From assembly GCA_021812735.1 (NCBI GenBank), contig JAKAMV010000700.1:1-5436 (forward strand): a stretch of DNA of 5,436 bases, written 5' to 3'. The translations under genes were made by a program, and so were the position numbers. Source of the stretch: Chloroflexota bacterium. Lineage in GTDB: Bacteria > Chloroflexota > Limnocylindria > Limnocylindrales > CSP1-4. Positions 1 to 5,189 of the stretch are shown here, piece after piece. Positions within the stretch are counted from its first letter, which is position 1, and every line of letters starts with the position of its first letter. The notes beneath the pieces were generated by a model that was not told where the DNA came from, did no database searches, and saw nothing but the letters and a program-made list of their open reading frames with translations.

Positions 1-1
1 C

Positions 2-340
2 TGCATGGGGATCTACTCGAACGATCTGCTTGTGATGAAGTGGAACGCGGCCTGGGACGCATGCAATCTCAACGGTTACGACGACCCAACGTACTGTCTT
101 GGCGCTTGGCTCACGAACGAGTGGAACGGAAAAGTCCCCGGCGGTTCGGGCCAAGTCTGGCACTACAAGATCATCTGGGTCGGTTCAGCGGGTAGTGACA
201 GCCAGTATTGGGTTCCGGGTGGCTATTCGATCTGGGGCAACTACGAAGTGATCATGGACCAGGGCATCGACCCCAACGTCGGCCCAGGCCACATGTGGTT
301 TGCACTCGGGACTCCCAACGGGTTCGGCGTCCACTCGTAG
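2..340 (+). CDS. 3' end of an unrecognised Trp-rich protein, probably extracytoplasmic (partial)
   Basis: The reading frame is open from the left edge (a Cys codon at 2-4) to the TAG at 338-340, so the gene probably begins upstream. The ATG at 5 would give 111 residues but has no visible ribosome site inside the window. Numbered from that ATG, the protein has nine Trp (13, 17, 35, 40, 52, 58, 69, 77, 98), many Gly/Tyr/Asn, and Cys at 20 and 31 that could form a disulfide. The segments VWHYKIIWVG (51-60), YWVPGGYSIWG (68-78) and EVIMDQG (81-87) read like beta-strands of a compact exported domain. I cannot name a family and claim no function. The visible part has no membrane segment; any signal peptide would lie before the window. 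G+C is about 58 % over the first 300 bases, clearly below the operon that follows. A hairpin begins 22 bases after the stop. Confidence 0.72.
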   Translation, partial: CMGIYSNDLLVMKWNAAWDACNLNGYDDPTYCLGAWLTNEWNGKVPGGSGQVWHYKIIWVGSAGSDSQYWVPGGYSIWGNYEVIMDQGIDPNVGPGHMWFALGTPNGFGVHS

Positions 341-362
341 GCAACTGCAACGTCTCAGTCTT

Positions 363-393
363 GAGCGGGGCGACTGTTTCGGTTGCCCCGCTC
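363..393 (+). terminator. GC-rich hairpin after the first gene (terminator-like, no U-tract)
   Basis: Arms GAGCGGGGCGACT (363-375) and GGTTGCCCCGCTC (381-393) pair over 13 positions, including two G.U pairs, around the 5-base loop GTTTC. It starts 22 bases after the stop at 340, which suits transcription termination. No T-run follows (TACGCTCGG), so intrinsic termination is uncertain. The outer nine pairs are perfect. Confidence 0.5.
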
Positions 394-399
394 TACGCT

Positions 400-424
400 C
401 GGGGCGCGCCGTCTTCCCGCCCCG
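400..424 (+). other. Second short GC hairpin, able to compete with the preceding one
   Basis: CGGGGCG (400-406) pairs with CGCCCCG (418-424), a 7-bp stem with an 11-base loop. The arm at 400-405 (CGGGGC) is also complementary to GCCCCG at 385-390, the 3' arm of the upstream hairpin, so the two structures are mutually exclusive alternatives. The stretch also contains the 8-base palindrome GGCGCGCC (403-410). Confidence 0.3.
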
Positions 425-442
425 GTCAGGCTGGTTGGGCGC

Positions 443-472
443 GGGAGGCTGGTCGGTGCGGCCTGGCCTCCC
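443..472. other. Dyad upstream of the flavin reductase gene
   Basis: GGGAGGC (443-449) is a perfect inverted match to GCCTCCC (466-472). Three further inner pairs (two G.U, one G-C) leave a 10-base loop at 453-462. It ends 27 bases before the ATG at 500, where a -35 region would be expected, so it could be an operator or simply a hairpin. Its role is not decided by the sequence. Confidence 0.3.
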
Positions 473-487
473 ACGATCGGGTCGTCG

Positions 488-493
488 TAGACT
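488..493 (+). promoter_or_regulatory. Weak -10 candidate suggesting a leaderless start at 500
   Basis: TAGACT at 488-493 matches TANNNT and ends six bases before the ATG at 500, the spacing expected if transcription starts at or very near the A of the start codon. No Shine-Dalgarno sequence precedes that ATG, which fits a leaderless mRNA. The -35 position holds only a poor match (TGGCCT, 464-469, 18-base spacer). Confidence 0.22.
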
Positions 494-499
494 CATCCA

Positions 500-1150
500 A
501 TGCGTGACGAGCTCAGTGCCGGTCGGCAACCGGAGATGACCCGGCCCGTCGACCCCGCGCCCGTGGCCGAGGCCGCGAGCGTCGACAAGCGACGCTACCG
601 CGAGGCCCTCGGCCGCTTCGCGACCGGCGTGACCGTCGTCACCACCTTCTGCGACGACCACGACGCCGACGGCAGCTGCGGACAACTGCCCCACCCGCCC
701 GGCCAGCATGCCTGGGGCACTACCGTGAACGCCTTCACCTCGGTCTCGCTCGACCCGCCCCTCGTCCTGATCTGCATCGGCCGCGAGCGCTCGATCCACC
801 CCGTGATCGCCTCCGCCGGGCGCTTCGCTGTCAACATCCTGGGTGAGGAGAGCCAGCAGCTCTCCGACTGCTTCGCCGGCGCGCCGTCGGTGCTGCCCCG
901 GTCCGCGTTCTGCGATGCCGCCTACCACCCTGGCGAGCATGGCACGCCCATCCTCGACGTCGCGATCGCGTACCTCGAGTGCGAGGTCGAGCGCACGATC
1001 GATGCGGGCGACCACACGATCTATATCGGGCGCGTCGTCGCCGCGTCGGCGAGCGAGGACGACGCCCTGCCGCTCCTCTACTTCCGGGGTCGCTACCTGC
1101 GGATCGAACGGATGGCCACGTCGGATCTGCGCGGCAAACCGGACGTCTGA
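500..1150 (+). CDS. Flavin reductase-like flavoprotein (two-component monooxygenase reductase family)
   Basis: A 216-residue protein of the flavin reductase-like, FMN-binding split-barrel family. Known members use NAD(P)H to reduce FMN or FAD and pass the reduced flavin to a partner monooxygenase in the cytoplasm; no oxygenase is visible here. Family motifs in order are GRFATGVTVVTT (38-49), TVNAFTSVSLDPPLVLICI (75-93), FAVNILGE (109-116), HTIYIGRV (172-179) and PLLYFRGRY (191-199). Between the first two lies an unusually long, Cys/His-bearing segment (about 50-72; Cys51, His54, Cys60, His65, His70). The first ~28 residues are outside the domain, so the start is open: ATG 500 has no ribosome site but sits behind a -10-like box, while ATG 536 (residue 13) has GGAG abutting it with no spacer. 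This is the first gene of the likely operon; the hydrolase begins 18 bases after its stop. Family is confident; the electron acceptor partner is unknown. Confidence 0.88.
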   Translation: MRDELSAGRQPEMTRPVDPAPVAEAASVDKRRYREALGRFATGVTVVTTFCDDHDADGSCGQLPHPPGQHAWGTTVNAFTSVSLDPPLVLICIGRERSIHPVIASAGRFAVNILGEESQQLSDCFAGAPSVLPRSAFCDAAYHPGEHGTPILDVAIAYLECEVERTIDAGDHTIYIGRVVAASASEDDALPLLYFRGRYLRIERMATSDLRGKPDV

Positions 1151-1168
1151 CGCCGGGCCCGAGAATCC

Positions 1169-2038
1169 ATGCCGCACGTTCGTGTCAACGACCTGGAGGT
1201 CCACTACACCGCGGAGGGCAACGGGCCGCCGCTGGTGATGCTGCACGGCGCCAGCTCCTCGGCGCTCGAGGACTGGTCCGCTCAGCGGCCCCTCTTTCGG
1301 CGGGCGTTCCGCCTCTATCTGGTCGACCTGCGCGGACACGCCGGCACGCGGAGCAGCCGTTCCGCCGCCGCCCAGGGACGTTCGGGTCCGCGGATCCAGG
1401 TGACCACGCTCGCCGACGACCTGCTCGCGACCGTCGACGCGCTCGGGTTGACGACCTTCCACCTGGCGGGCTTTAGCCTGGGCGGGCTGACGGCGCTCCA
1501 TTTCGCGGTGCGGCACGCCGAGCGGCTGCGCACCCTGCTCCTGGTGGGCGTGGATGCCCAGCGCGAACCGCGGGCCAGCGTCGCGCGGGTCCTGATGGAC
1601 CCGGAGCGCATCGCGCAGCAGGAGCCGGCCTGGGTCGCGCAACTCGAGCGGCGGCATGGCCCGGTGCAGGGGTCCGGCGCGTGGCGCGACCTGATGCTGG
1701 CGATCCAGCGGGGGATCAGCGAGGAGCCGATCCTGACGCCCGCCGAGCTGCGACAGGTGCGCGTCCCGACGCTCCTGGTGGTCGGCGACCGGGACCTGTT
1801 CGTGCCCGTCGACCACGCGGCGGCGCTCTACCGGCAGCTGCCAGAGGCGCAGCTCTGCGTTGTCCCCGACTGTGGCCACCAGGCGATGGCGTTGCGCCCG
1901 AAGCTCTTCGGAGACGTGGCCGAGCAGTTCTACCGAGCCACGGCCCAGGTGGCGGCCGAACGGGCCGCGGCCGGGCAGGGGCAGGTGGTCCGGCCCGATC
2001 CTTCTCGCCCCAATCCAGCCGCCGGAGGCGCCCGATGA
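1169..2038 (+). CDS. Alpha/beta-fold hydrolase (possibly enol-lactonase-like)
   Basis: A 289-residue cytoplasmic alpha/beta hydrolase with all core signatures: oxyanion-loop motif HGASSS (26-31), strand and turn YLVDLRGH (50-57), nucleophile elbow GFSLGG with Ser103, acid in VVGDRDLFVP (Asp209), and catalytic His237 in CGHQ. Length is normal for the family. A Ser/Arg-rich insertion (about 58-78) replaces the usual short loop after the GH motif, and an Ala/Pro/Gly-rich tail (262-289) lies beyond the fold. The substrate cannot be read from sequence. Next to a PcaF/PaaJ-like thiolase, a 3-oxoadipate enol-lactonase (PcaD-like) or a ring-cleavage or ester hydrolase role is possible, but this rests on context alone. 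ATG 1169 was chosen because the fold begins almost at once; only a weak GAGAA precedes it. Its TGA overlaps the hydratase ATG as ATGA (2035-2038), implying translational coupling. Confidence 0.88.
   Translation: MPHVRVNDLEVHYTAEGNGPPLVMLHGASSSALEDWSAQRPLFRRAFRLYLVDLRGHAGTRSSRSAAAQGRSGPRIQVTTLADDLLATVDALGLTTFHLAGFSLGGLTALHFAVRHAERLRTLLLVGVDAQREPRASVARVLMDPERIAQQEPAWVAQLERRHGPVQGSGAWRDLMLAIQRGISEEPILTPAELRQVRVPTLLVVGDRDLFVPVDHAAALYRQLPEAQLCVVPDCGHQAMALRPKLFGDVAEQFYRATAQVAAERAAAGQGQVVRPDPSRPNPAAGGAR
2024..2028 (+). promoter_or_regulatory. Shine-Dalgarno site fixing the hydratase start
   Basis: GGAGG lies six bases before ATG 2035, inside the end of the hydrolase gene. The frame stays open far upstream, so this site plus the ATGA overlap is what decides the start. 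Confidence 0.75.
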
Positions 2039-2889
2039 TTGCTCAGCCGCCCAGCGAGCCCCGCATCCGCGTCGCGTTCCCCGCTCCTGCGCCGGCACCC
2101 GAGCCAGGCGGCCGGCCCGAGCCGGGGCCGGAGGGCCGCACGCTCGATGGTGTCGCACTGATCACAATCGACCGGCCGCAGGTCCGCAACGCGCTCGACG
2201 CGGCGACGATCGATCAGCTCGTCGAGGCGATGGAGCGGCTGGACGCCGACCCCGGTTGCCGCTGTATCGTGCTGACTGGGGCGGGCGAGCGGGCGTTCGC
2301 CGCCGGCGGCGACATCCGTGAGATGGTCGAGGAGAGCGCCGCGGGGCTGCTTGCCTCCGACCGCTTCGCCCGCTGGGAACGCCTCGCGCGGCTACACACG
2401 CCGACGATCGCCGCGGTGCGCGGATACGCCTTGGGTGGTGGCTGCGAGCTGGCGATGGCCTGCGACATGATCGTGGCTGCGGACGACGCGGTCTTCGGCC
2501 AGCCCGAGATCCGGCTCGGGGTCATCCCCGGCGCGGGTGGCACACAGCGGCTGACGCGGGCGCTCGGCAAGGCGAGGGCGATGGAGCTGGTCCTGACCGG
2601 GCGCAATCTGCCCGCGGCGGAGGCGGCGGCGCACGGGCTCGTGAGCCGGTTGGTTCCTGCCACCGAGGTCCTCTCCGCAGCGCTCGACCTGGCGGCCCAG
2701 GTTGCGGCGATGCCGCCCCTCGCCGTGCAGGCCGCGATCGAGGCGATCAACGCGGCCGAAGAGCTGCCGCTCCGCGAGGGGCTGGCCCTCGAGCGGCGCC
2801 TCTTCTACCTCCTCTTCGCGACCGAGGACCAGAAGGAAGGGATGCGCGCGTTCCTCGAGAAGCGCCAGCCGCTCTGGCGCGGGCGGTAG
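2035..2889 (+). CDS. Enoyl-CoA hydratase/isomerase (crotonase family)
   Basis: A 284-residue crotonase-family protein, probably hydrating trans-2-enoyl-CoA to 3-hydroxyacyl-CoA. Visible motifs are [16 protein letters not shown] (39-54), the oxyanion-hole stretch AFAAGGDI (87-94), [15 protein letters not shown] (130-144) with catalytic Glu138, and [20 protein letters not shown] (154-173) with catalytic Glu158. Both acids of true hydratases are present, which favours hydratase over isomerase or decarboxylase. The C-terminal trimer region reads [16 protein letters not shown] (262-277), close to what I recall of the PaaF-type 2,3-dehydroadipyl-CoA hydratase. Odd feature: residues 15-35 are a Pro/Gly/Glu loop ([10 protein letters not shown] and on) inserted between the first strand (IRVAF) and the usual second strand. 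The gene overlaps the hydrolase by four bases, and the thiolase starts 68 bases after its stop. It would act directly upstream of a hydroxyacyl-CoA dehydrogenase (not in the window) and the thiolase. Confidence 0.93.
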   Translation: MIAQPPSEPRIRVAFPAPAPAPEPGGRPEPGPEGRTLDGVALITIDRPQVRNALDAATIDQLVEAMERLDADPGCRCIVLTGAGERAFAAGGDIREMVEESAAGLLASDRFARWERLARLHTPTIAAVRGYALGGGCELAMACDMIVAADDAVFGQPEIRLGVIPGAGGTQRLTRALGKARAMELVLTGRNLPAAEAAAHGLVSRLVPATEVLSAALDLAAQVAAMPPLAVQAAIEAINAAEELPLREGLALERRLFYLLFATEDQKEGMRAFLEKRQPLWRGR

Positions 2890-2943
2890 GCTGTCGGGTG
2901 ACGCCCGGCGGGCGGTCGCCGGCTCGCCCGATCCGCGTGCCCG

Positions 2944-2949
2944 AGGAGG
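2944..2949 (+). promoter_or_regulatory. Shine-Dalgarno site fixing the thiolase start
   Basis: AGGAGG lies eight bases before ATG 2958 and decides the start against the in-frame GTG at 2898, which would add 20 residues (Pro/Arg-rich, unlike thiolases) and has no ribosome site. A nearby ATG at 2953 is in another frame. Confidence 0.8.
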
Positions 2950-2957
2950 CAGATGCG

Positions 2958-4184
2958 ATGCCCAGCGATCTCCATCGTCCATTGCGCGAGGCCTGGATCG
3001 TCAGCGCCGTGCGCACGCCGTTCGGCCGCTACGGCGGCGCGCTCAAGGATGTCCGCCCCGACGACTTGGCGGCGATCGTGCTGCGGGCCGCCGTCGAACG
3101 GGCCGGGGTCGAGCCGGCCCTGGTCGAGGACGTGGTGTTGGGCTGCGCGAACCAGGCCGGCGAGGACAACCGGAACGTGGCCCGCATGGCGCTCCTACTC
3201 GCCGGGTTCCCCGTGGAGGTAGCCGGCCAGACCGTCAACCGCCTCTGCGGCTCGGGGCTGCAGGCGATCAACGCCGCGGCCCACGCGATCATGGTGGGCG
3301 AGGGCGACGTCTTCGTCGCGGGCGGCGTCGAGAGCATGACCCGCGCACCGTGGGTGATGGGCAAGCCGGGGAGCGCGTGGGAGCGCGGTCCGCACGAGCT
3401 GCAGGACAGCACGCTCGGGTGGCGCTTCGTGAACCCGCGCATGCCGAAGGAATGGACGATCTCGCTGGGCGAGACGGCCGAGCGGGTGGCGGACGTGTAT
3501 CACGTGACGCGCGAAGAGCAGGACGCCTTCGGGCTGCGCAGTCAGCGCCGGGCCGTCGCCGCGATCGAGTCGGGCGCGTTCGACGCCCAACTCGTGCCGG
3601 TCATCGTGCCCCAGCCGAAGGGTGAGCCACTCGTGGTCGACCGCGACGAGCATCCGCGCGCCGACACGTCGGCGGAGGCGCTCGCGAAGCTCCGGCCGGC
3701 GTTCCGCGAAGGGGGCACCGTGACCGCCGGCAACAGCTCCGGCATCAACGACGGTGCCAGCGCGCTCGTGCTGGTCGAGGCAGAGCGCGCCCGCGAGCTC
3801 GGGCTGCGGCCACTGGCGCGCATCGTGGCCACCGCGGTCGCGGGCGTCGACCCCTCGCTGATGGGGATCGGCCCCATCCCGGCCGTGCGCAAAGCGCTCG
3901 AGCGGGCGGGTCTGCGTGCCGGCGACCTCGACCTGGTCGAACTCAACGAGGCCTTCGCCAGCCAGTCGGTGGCCTGTATCCGCCAGCTCGGACTCGACGA
4001 GGAGCGCGTCAACGTGAACGGCGGGGCGATCGCGCTGGGGCACCCGCTCGGCGCGAGCGGCGCACGCCTGATGACGATGCTGGTCCACGAGCTCGCGCGG
4101 CGCGGCGGGCGCTACGGGCTGGCGACGATGTGCATCGGCGTGGGGCAGGGCATCGCCACGATCGTGGAGCGCGTCGAGCCCTGA
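2958..4184 (+). CDS. Thiolase, acetyl-CoA C-acyltransferase of the 3-oxoadipyl-CoA (PcaF/PaaJ) type
   Basis: A 408-residue degradative thiolase that splits a 3-oxoacyl-CoA with CoA to give acetyl-CoA and a shortened acyl-CoA. Nucleophile Cys97 is in NRLCGSG (94-100), NEAF is at 330-333, His362 is in [16 protein letters not shown] (355-370), and the second catalytic Cys392 is in [13 protein letters not shown] (390-402); the set is complete. [17 protein letters not shown] (62-78), [10 protein letters not shown] (153-162) and CIGVGQG rather than the commoner CIGGGQG are the patterns I associate with PcaF/PaaJ beta-ketoadipyl-CoA thiolases. It differs from the usual DSMPETAENVA motif, reading [13 protein letters not shown] (169-181). 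Length is normal. It is the last gene of the likely operon, followed by a structured 230-base gap. Substrate preference for 3-oxoadipyl-CoA is inference; an ordinary fatty acyl thiolase is the alternative. Confidence 0.93.
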   Translation: MPSDLHRPLREAWIVSAVRTPFGRYGGALKDVRPDDLAAIVLRAAVERAGVEPALVEDVVLGCANQAGEDNRNVARMALLLAGFPVEVAGQTVNRLCGSGLQAINAAAHAIMVGEGDVFVAGGVESMTRAPWVMGKPGSAWERGPHELQDSTLGWRFVNPRMPKEWTISLGETAERVADVYHVTREEQDAFGLRSQRRAVAAIESGAFDAQLVPVIVPQPKGEPLVVDRDEHPRADTSAEALAKLRPAFREGGTVTAGNSSGINDGASALVLVEAERARELGLRPLARIVATAVAGVDPSLMGIGPIPAVRKALERAGLRAGDLDLVELNEAFASQSVACIRQLGLDEERVNVNGGAIALGHPLGASGARLMTMLVHELARRGGRYGLATMCIGVGQGIATIVERVEP

Positions 4185-4193
4185 GGCTCACCC

Positions 4194-4231
4194 AACGCGT
4201 CGGCCAGACGGTCCGGTCGCCGTCACGCGTT
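4194..4231 (+). terminator. Hairpin just after the thiolase gene (possible terminator)
   Basis: AACGCGT (4194-4200) and ACGCGTT (4225-4231) are perfect inverted partners. Inside them GACGG (4207-4211) pairs with CCGTC (4220-4224), giving a two-part stem with a 6-base bulge and an 8-base loop. It starts nine bases after the stop. No T-run follows, so termination is plausible, not shown. Confidence 0.35.
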
Positions 4232-4287
4232 CCGTCGACCACCGCACGCTCCGTCCACCACCGCGCGTCCGGTCGACCGGACCGTCT
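4206..4287. repeat. 14-bp perfect inverted repeat with 54-base spacing
   Basis: AGACGGTCCGGTCG (4206-4219) and CGACCGGACCGTCT (4274-4287) are exact reverse complements. The left arm overlaps the hairpin at 4194-4231, so the two folds exclude each other. The right arm overlaps the 16-base perfect palindrome GTCCGGTCGACCGGAC (4267-4282). The role is unknown. Confidence 0.6.
4212..4268. repeat. Degenerate 19-base tandem repeat, three units
   Basis: Successive 19-base blocks start at 4212, 4231 and 4250, each beginning TCCG. Blocks 4231-4249 (TCCGTCGACCACCGCACGC) and 4250-4268 (TCCGTCCACCACCGCGCGT) agree at 16 of 19 positions. The first block agrees with the third at 13 of 19. It is non-coding as far as I can see. 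Confidence 0.5.
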
Positions 4288-4324
4288 TGACGCCTTGCAC
4301 GCTCCTCGAGTTCTGTCAGGAGTC

Positions 4325-4353
4325 TTGTCTAAATCCGACTCACGCACTAGGAT
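4325..4353 (+). promoter_or_regulatory. Probable sigma-70-type promoter of the Fe-S carrier gene
   Basis: The -35 box TTGTCT (4325-4330) and -10 box TAGGAT (4348-4353) are separated by exactly 17 bases. This short stretch is visibly more A/T-rich than its surroundings. Transcription would start near 4360, giving a leader of about 55 bases before ATG 4415. Confidence 0.55.
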
Positions 4354-4354
4354 T
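4332..4354. promoter_or_regulatory. Imperfect dyad over the promoter spacer (candidate Fe-S-responsive operator)
   Basis: AATCCGACT (4332-4340) and ACTAGGATT (4346-4354) are inverted partners at 7 of 9 positions around five bases (CACGC). The dyad fills the -35/-10 spacer and covers the -10 box, an ideal place for a repressor. The left arm, ending in CCGACT, resembles the YYGACT half-site of IscR/Rrf2-type sites as I remember it; the right arm is degenerate. Assignment to that regulator family is inference from the gene downstream. Confidence 0.3.
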
Positions 4355-4414
4355 GGCGGAGCGACCAGTCCCGGCCGTTCAACCACCCGCGACACCCCGG
4401 AGGGCCAACCCCCG

Positions 4415-4825
4415 ATGCTGAACACCGAGCCCCAGCCGATCCAGCCGGCGTACCCGCCCCAGCCGATCGTCCGCCTCACCGACGCGGCGGCGCAGAAGCT
4501 GCGCGAGTTGACCGCCGAAGAGCAGAACCCGGCCGTCGGGCTGCGCGTCTACGTCTACAGCGGCGGATGCTCGGGCTATCGCTACGGGATGATGCTCGAA
4601 GATCAGCCGACCGCCGAGGACCTCACCGTCGAGTCCAACGGGATCCGCGTCTACGTCGACGGCGAAAGCACGCAGTACCTCGTCGGCTCCGAGATCGACT
4701 ACGTCGACACGCTGATGGGCGCGGGCTTCACGGTGAACAACCCGAATGCGGTCGCGGCCTGTGGCTGCGGGAGCAGCTTCCGCACGGCGGACGCGGCCGG
4801 CAGCCCGCACGCCTGCTCGCACTGA
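4415..4825 (+). CDS. erpA: A-type iron-sulfur cluster carrier/insertion protein (ErpA/IscA/HesB family)
   Basis: A 136-residue cytoplasmic A-type carrier that accepts Fe-S clusters from the SUF or ISC scaffold and passes them to target enzymes. The three cluster ligands are present with correct spacing: Cys52 in YSGGCSGYRYG (48-58), and Cys116 and Cys118 in ACGCGSSFR (115-123). The domain runs from about PIVRLTDAAAQKLREL (17-32) to 123. The Pro/Gln-rich N-terminus (1-17) and a C-terminal tail ending HACSH with an extra Cys134 lie outside the core. ATG 4415 was chosen because GGAGGG (4399-4404) lies 10 bases upstream and the domain begins soon after; the frame is open further upstream but codes for Arg-rich sequence unlike the family. 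It seems to have its own promoter and terminator. The carrier family is firm; whether it is ErpA, IscA or SufA in function cannot be told from this sequence alone. Confidence 0.93.
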   Translation: MLNTEPQPIQPAYPPQPIVRLTDAAAQKLRELTAEEQNPAVGLRVYVYSGGCSGYRYGMMLEDQPTAEDLTVESNGIRVYVDGESTQYLVGSEIDYVDTLMGAGFTVNNPNAVAACGCGSSFRTADAAGSPHACSH

Positions 4826-4858
4826 AGATCCCTCCGCCCGTTCGGGCGAGCCCGCCCC

Positions 4859-4889
4859 CGGAAGCCGCCGGCGCCCCCGGCGGCTTCCG
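4859..4889 (+). terminator. Strong intrinsic-terminator-like hairpin after the Fe-S carrier gene
   Basis: CGGAAGCCGCCGG (4859-4871) and CCGGCGGCTTCCG (4877-4889) form a perfect 13-bp stem with the 5-base loop CGCCC. It begins 34 bases after the stop and is followed by CGTTTCC, a weak T-run. It may act on both strands, since the genes on either side converge. Confidence 0.7.
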
Positions 4890-4890
4890 C

Positions 4891-5034
4891 GTTTCCAGCG
4901 CGACCGAGAGGCTCGCCGACGCGGTCCGCGAGGCGATCGCCGGGCTGCGTGCGTTCCGGGCGAGTCACCGGCTCCGCGGCGTGGCGACCGCGGATGCCGA
5001 CCAGATCCTGGAGCGCCTGGCGCGTGAGGAGGCC
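4891..5034 (+). pseudogene. Coding-like segment without a standard start codon (possible gene remnant)
   Basis: Read in the frame of GTT 4891, this stretch gives a helical, charged sequence (ATERLADAVREAIAGLRAF, then ATADADQILERLAREEAG) with almost every codon ending in G or C, as in the real genes here. No ATG, GTG or TTG lies in frame between the end of the Fe-S carrier and GTG 4981. CTG 4822, overlapping the carrier's TGA, is the only alternative upstream. After about 5035 this frame turns into Arg/Ser-rich shadow sequence, and another frame (from about 5045) looks more protein-like (VWPLEVANGRPSAERRG), suggesting a frameshift. It may be a decayed gene, a small gene with an unusual start, or chance in GC-rich DNA. 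I recognise no family. Confidence 0.22.
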
Positions 5035-5164
5035 GGTGGCGCAGGGGGTCTGGCCGTTGGAGGTCGCGAACGGTCGGCCGAGTGCCGAACGCCGCGGCCG
5101 GCTCGAGCAGCCGGACTGCCTCGCCTGCGCGCGGCATGCGCCACGGCGGGCGTCGAGCTCGGCA

Positions 5165-5183
5165 GTCGAGGGCGATCCTCGAC
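5165..5183 (-). terminator. Short hairpin beside the stop of the minus-strand gene
   Basis: GTCGAGG (5165-5171) and CCTCGAC (5177-5183) form a perfect 7-bp stem with a 5-base loop, six bases beyond the TGA of the minus-strand gene. No T-run follows on that strand, so it is a weak terminator candidate. Confidence 0.3.
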
Positions 5184-5189
5184 CCGTCC

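Larger units (their letters stand above)
4826..5189. other. 364-base region without a confident gene
   Basis: It holds, in order, a small hairpin (4835-4848: CGCCCG and CGGGCG), the strong terminator stem at 4859-4889, a coding-like segment with no usual start (about 4891-5034), and a short hairpin beside the convergent gene's stop (5165-5183). I see no tRNA or mobile element. It separates two converging genes. Confidence 0.6.

Noticed and set aside
1681..2034. Upstream extension of the hydratase frame by 118 codons
   Set aside because: The added sequence is an Arg/Pro-rich shadow of the hydrolase. The GGAGG at 2024-2028 and the ATGA overlap place the start at 2035.
185..2158. A very long open frame (657 codons) on the minus strand antisense to the first three operon genes
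   Set aside because: It is Arg/Gly/Ala-rich and lacks any domain pattern, while the opposite strand carries three clear protein families. Long antisense frames are expected at this GC content.
2898..2957. GTG start 20 codons before the thiolase ATG
   Set aside because: It has no ribosome site and the added residues do not resemble thiolases, whereas ATG 2958 has AGGAGG eight bases upstream.
3195..4088. Minus-strand open frame opposite the thiolase
   Set aside because: It shows only composition-driven His/Arg/Asp-rich sequence and mirrors the strongly supported thiolase gene.
4212..4287. A CRISPR array, suggested by the short regular repeats
   Set aside because: The units are directly adjacent with no unique spacers and are too degenerate.
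4130..4414. N-terminal extension of the Fe-S carrier starting inside the thiolase gene
   Set aside because: The 95 added residues are Arg/Ser/Thr-rich, run through the repeats and the promoter, and are unlike any A-type carrier.
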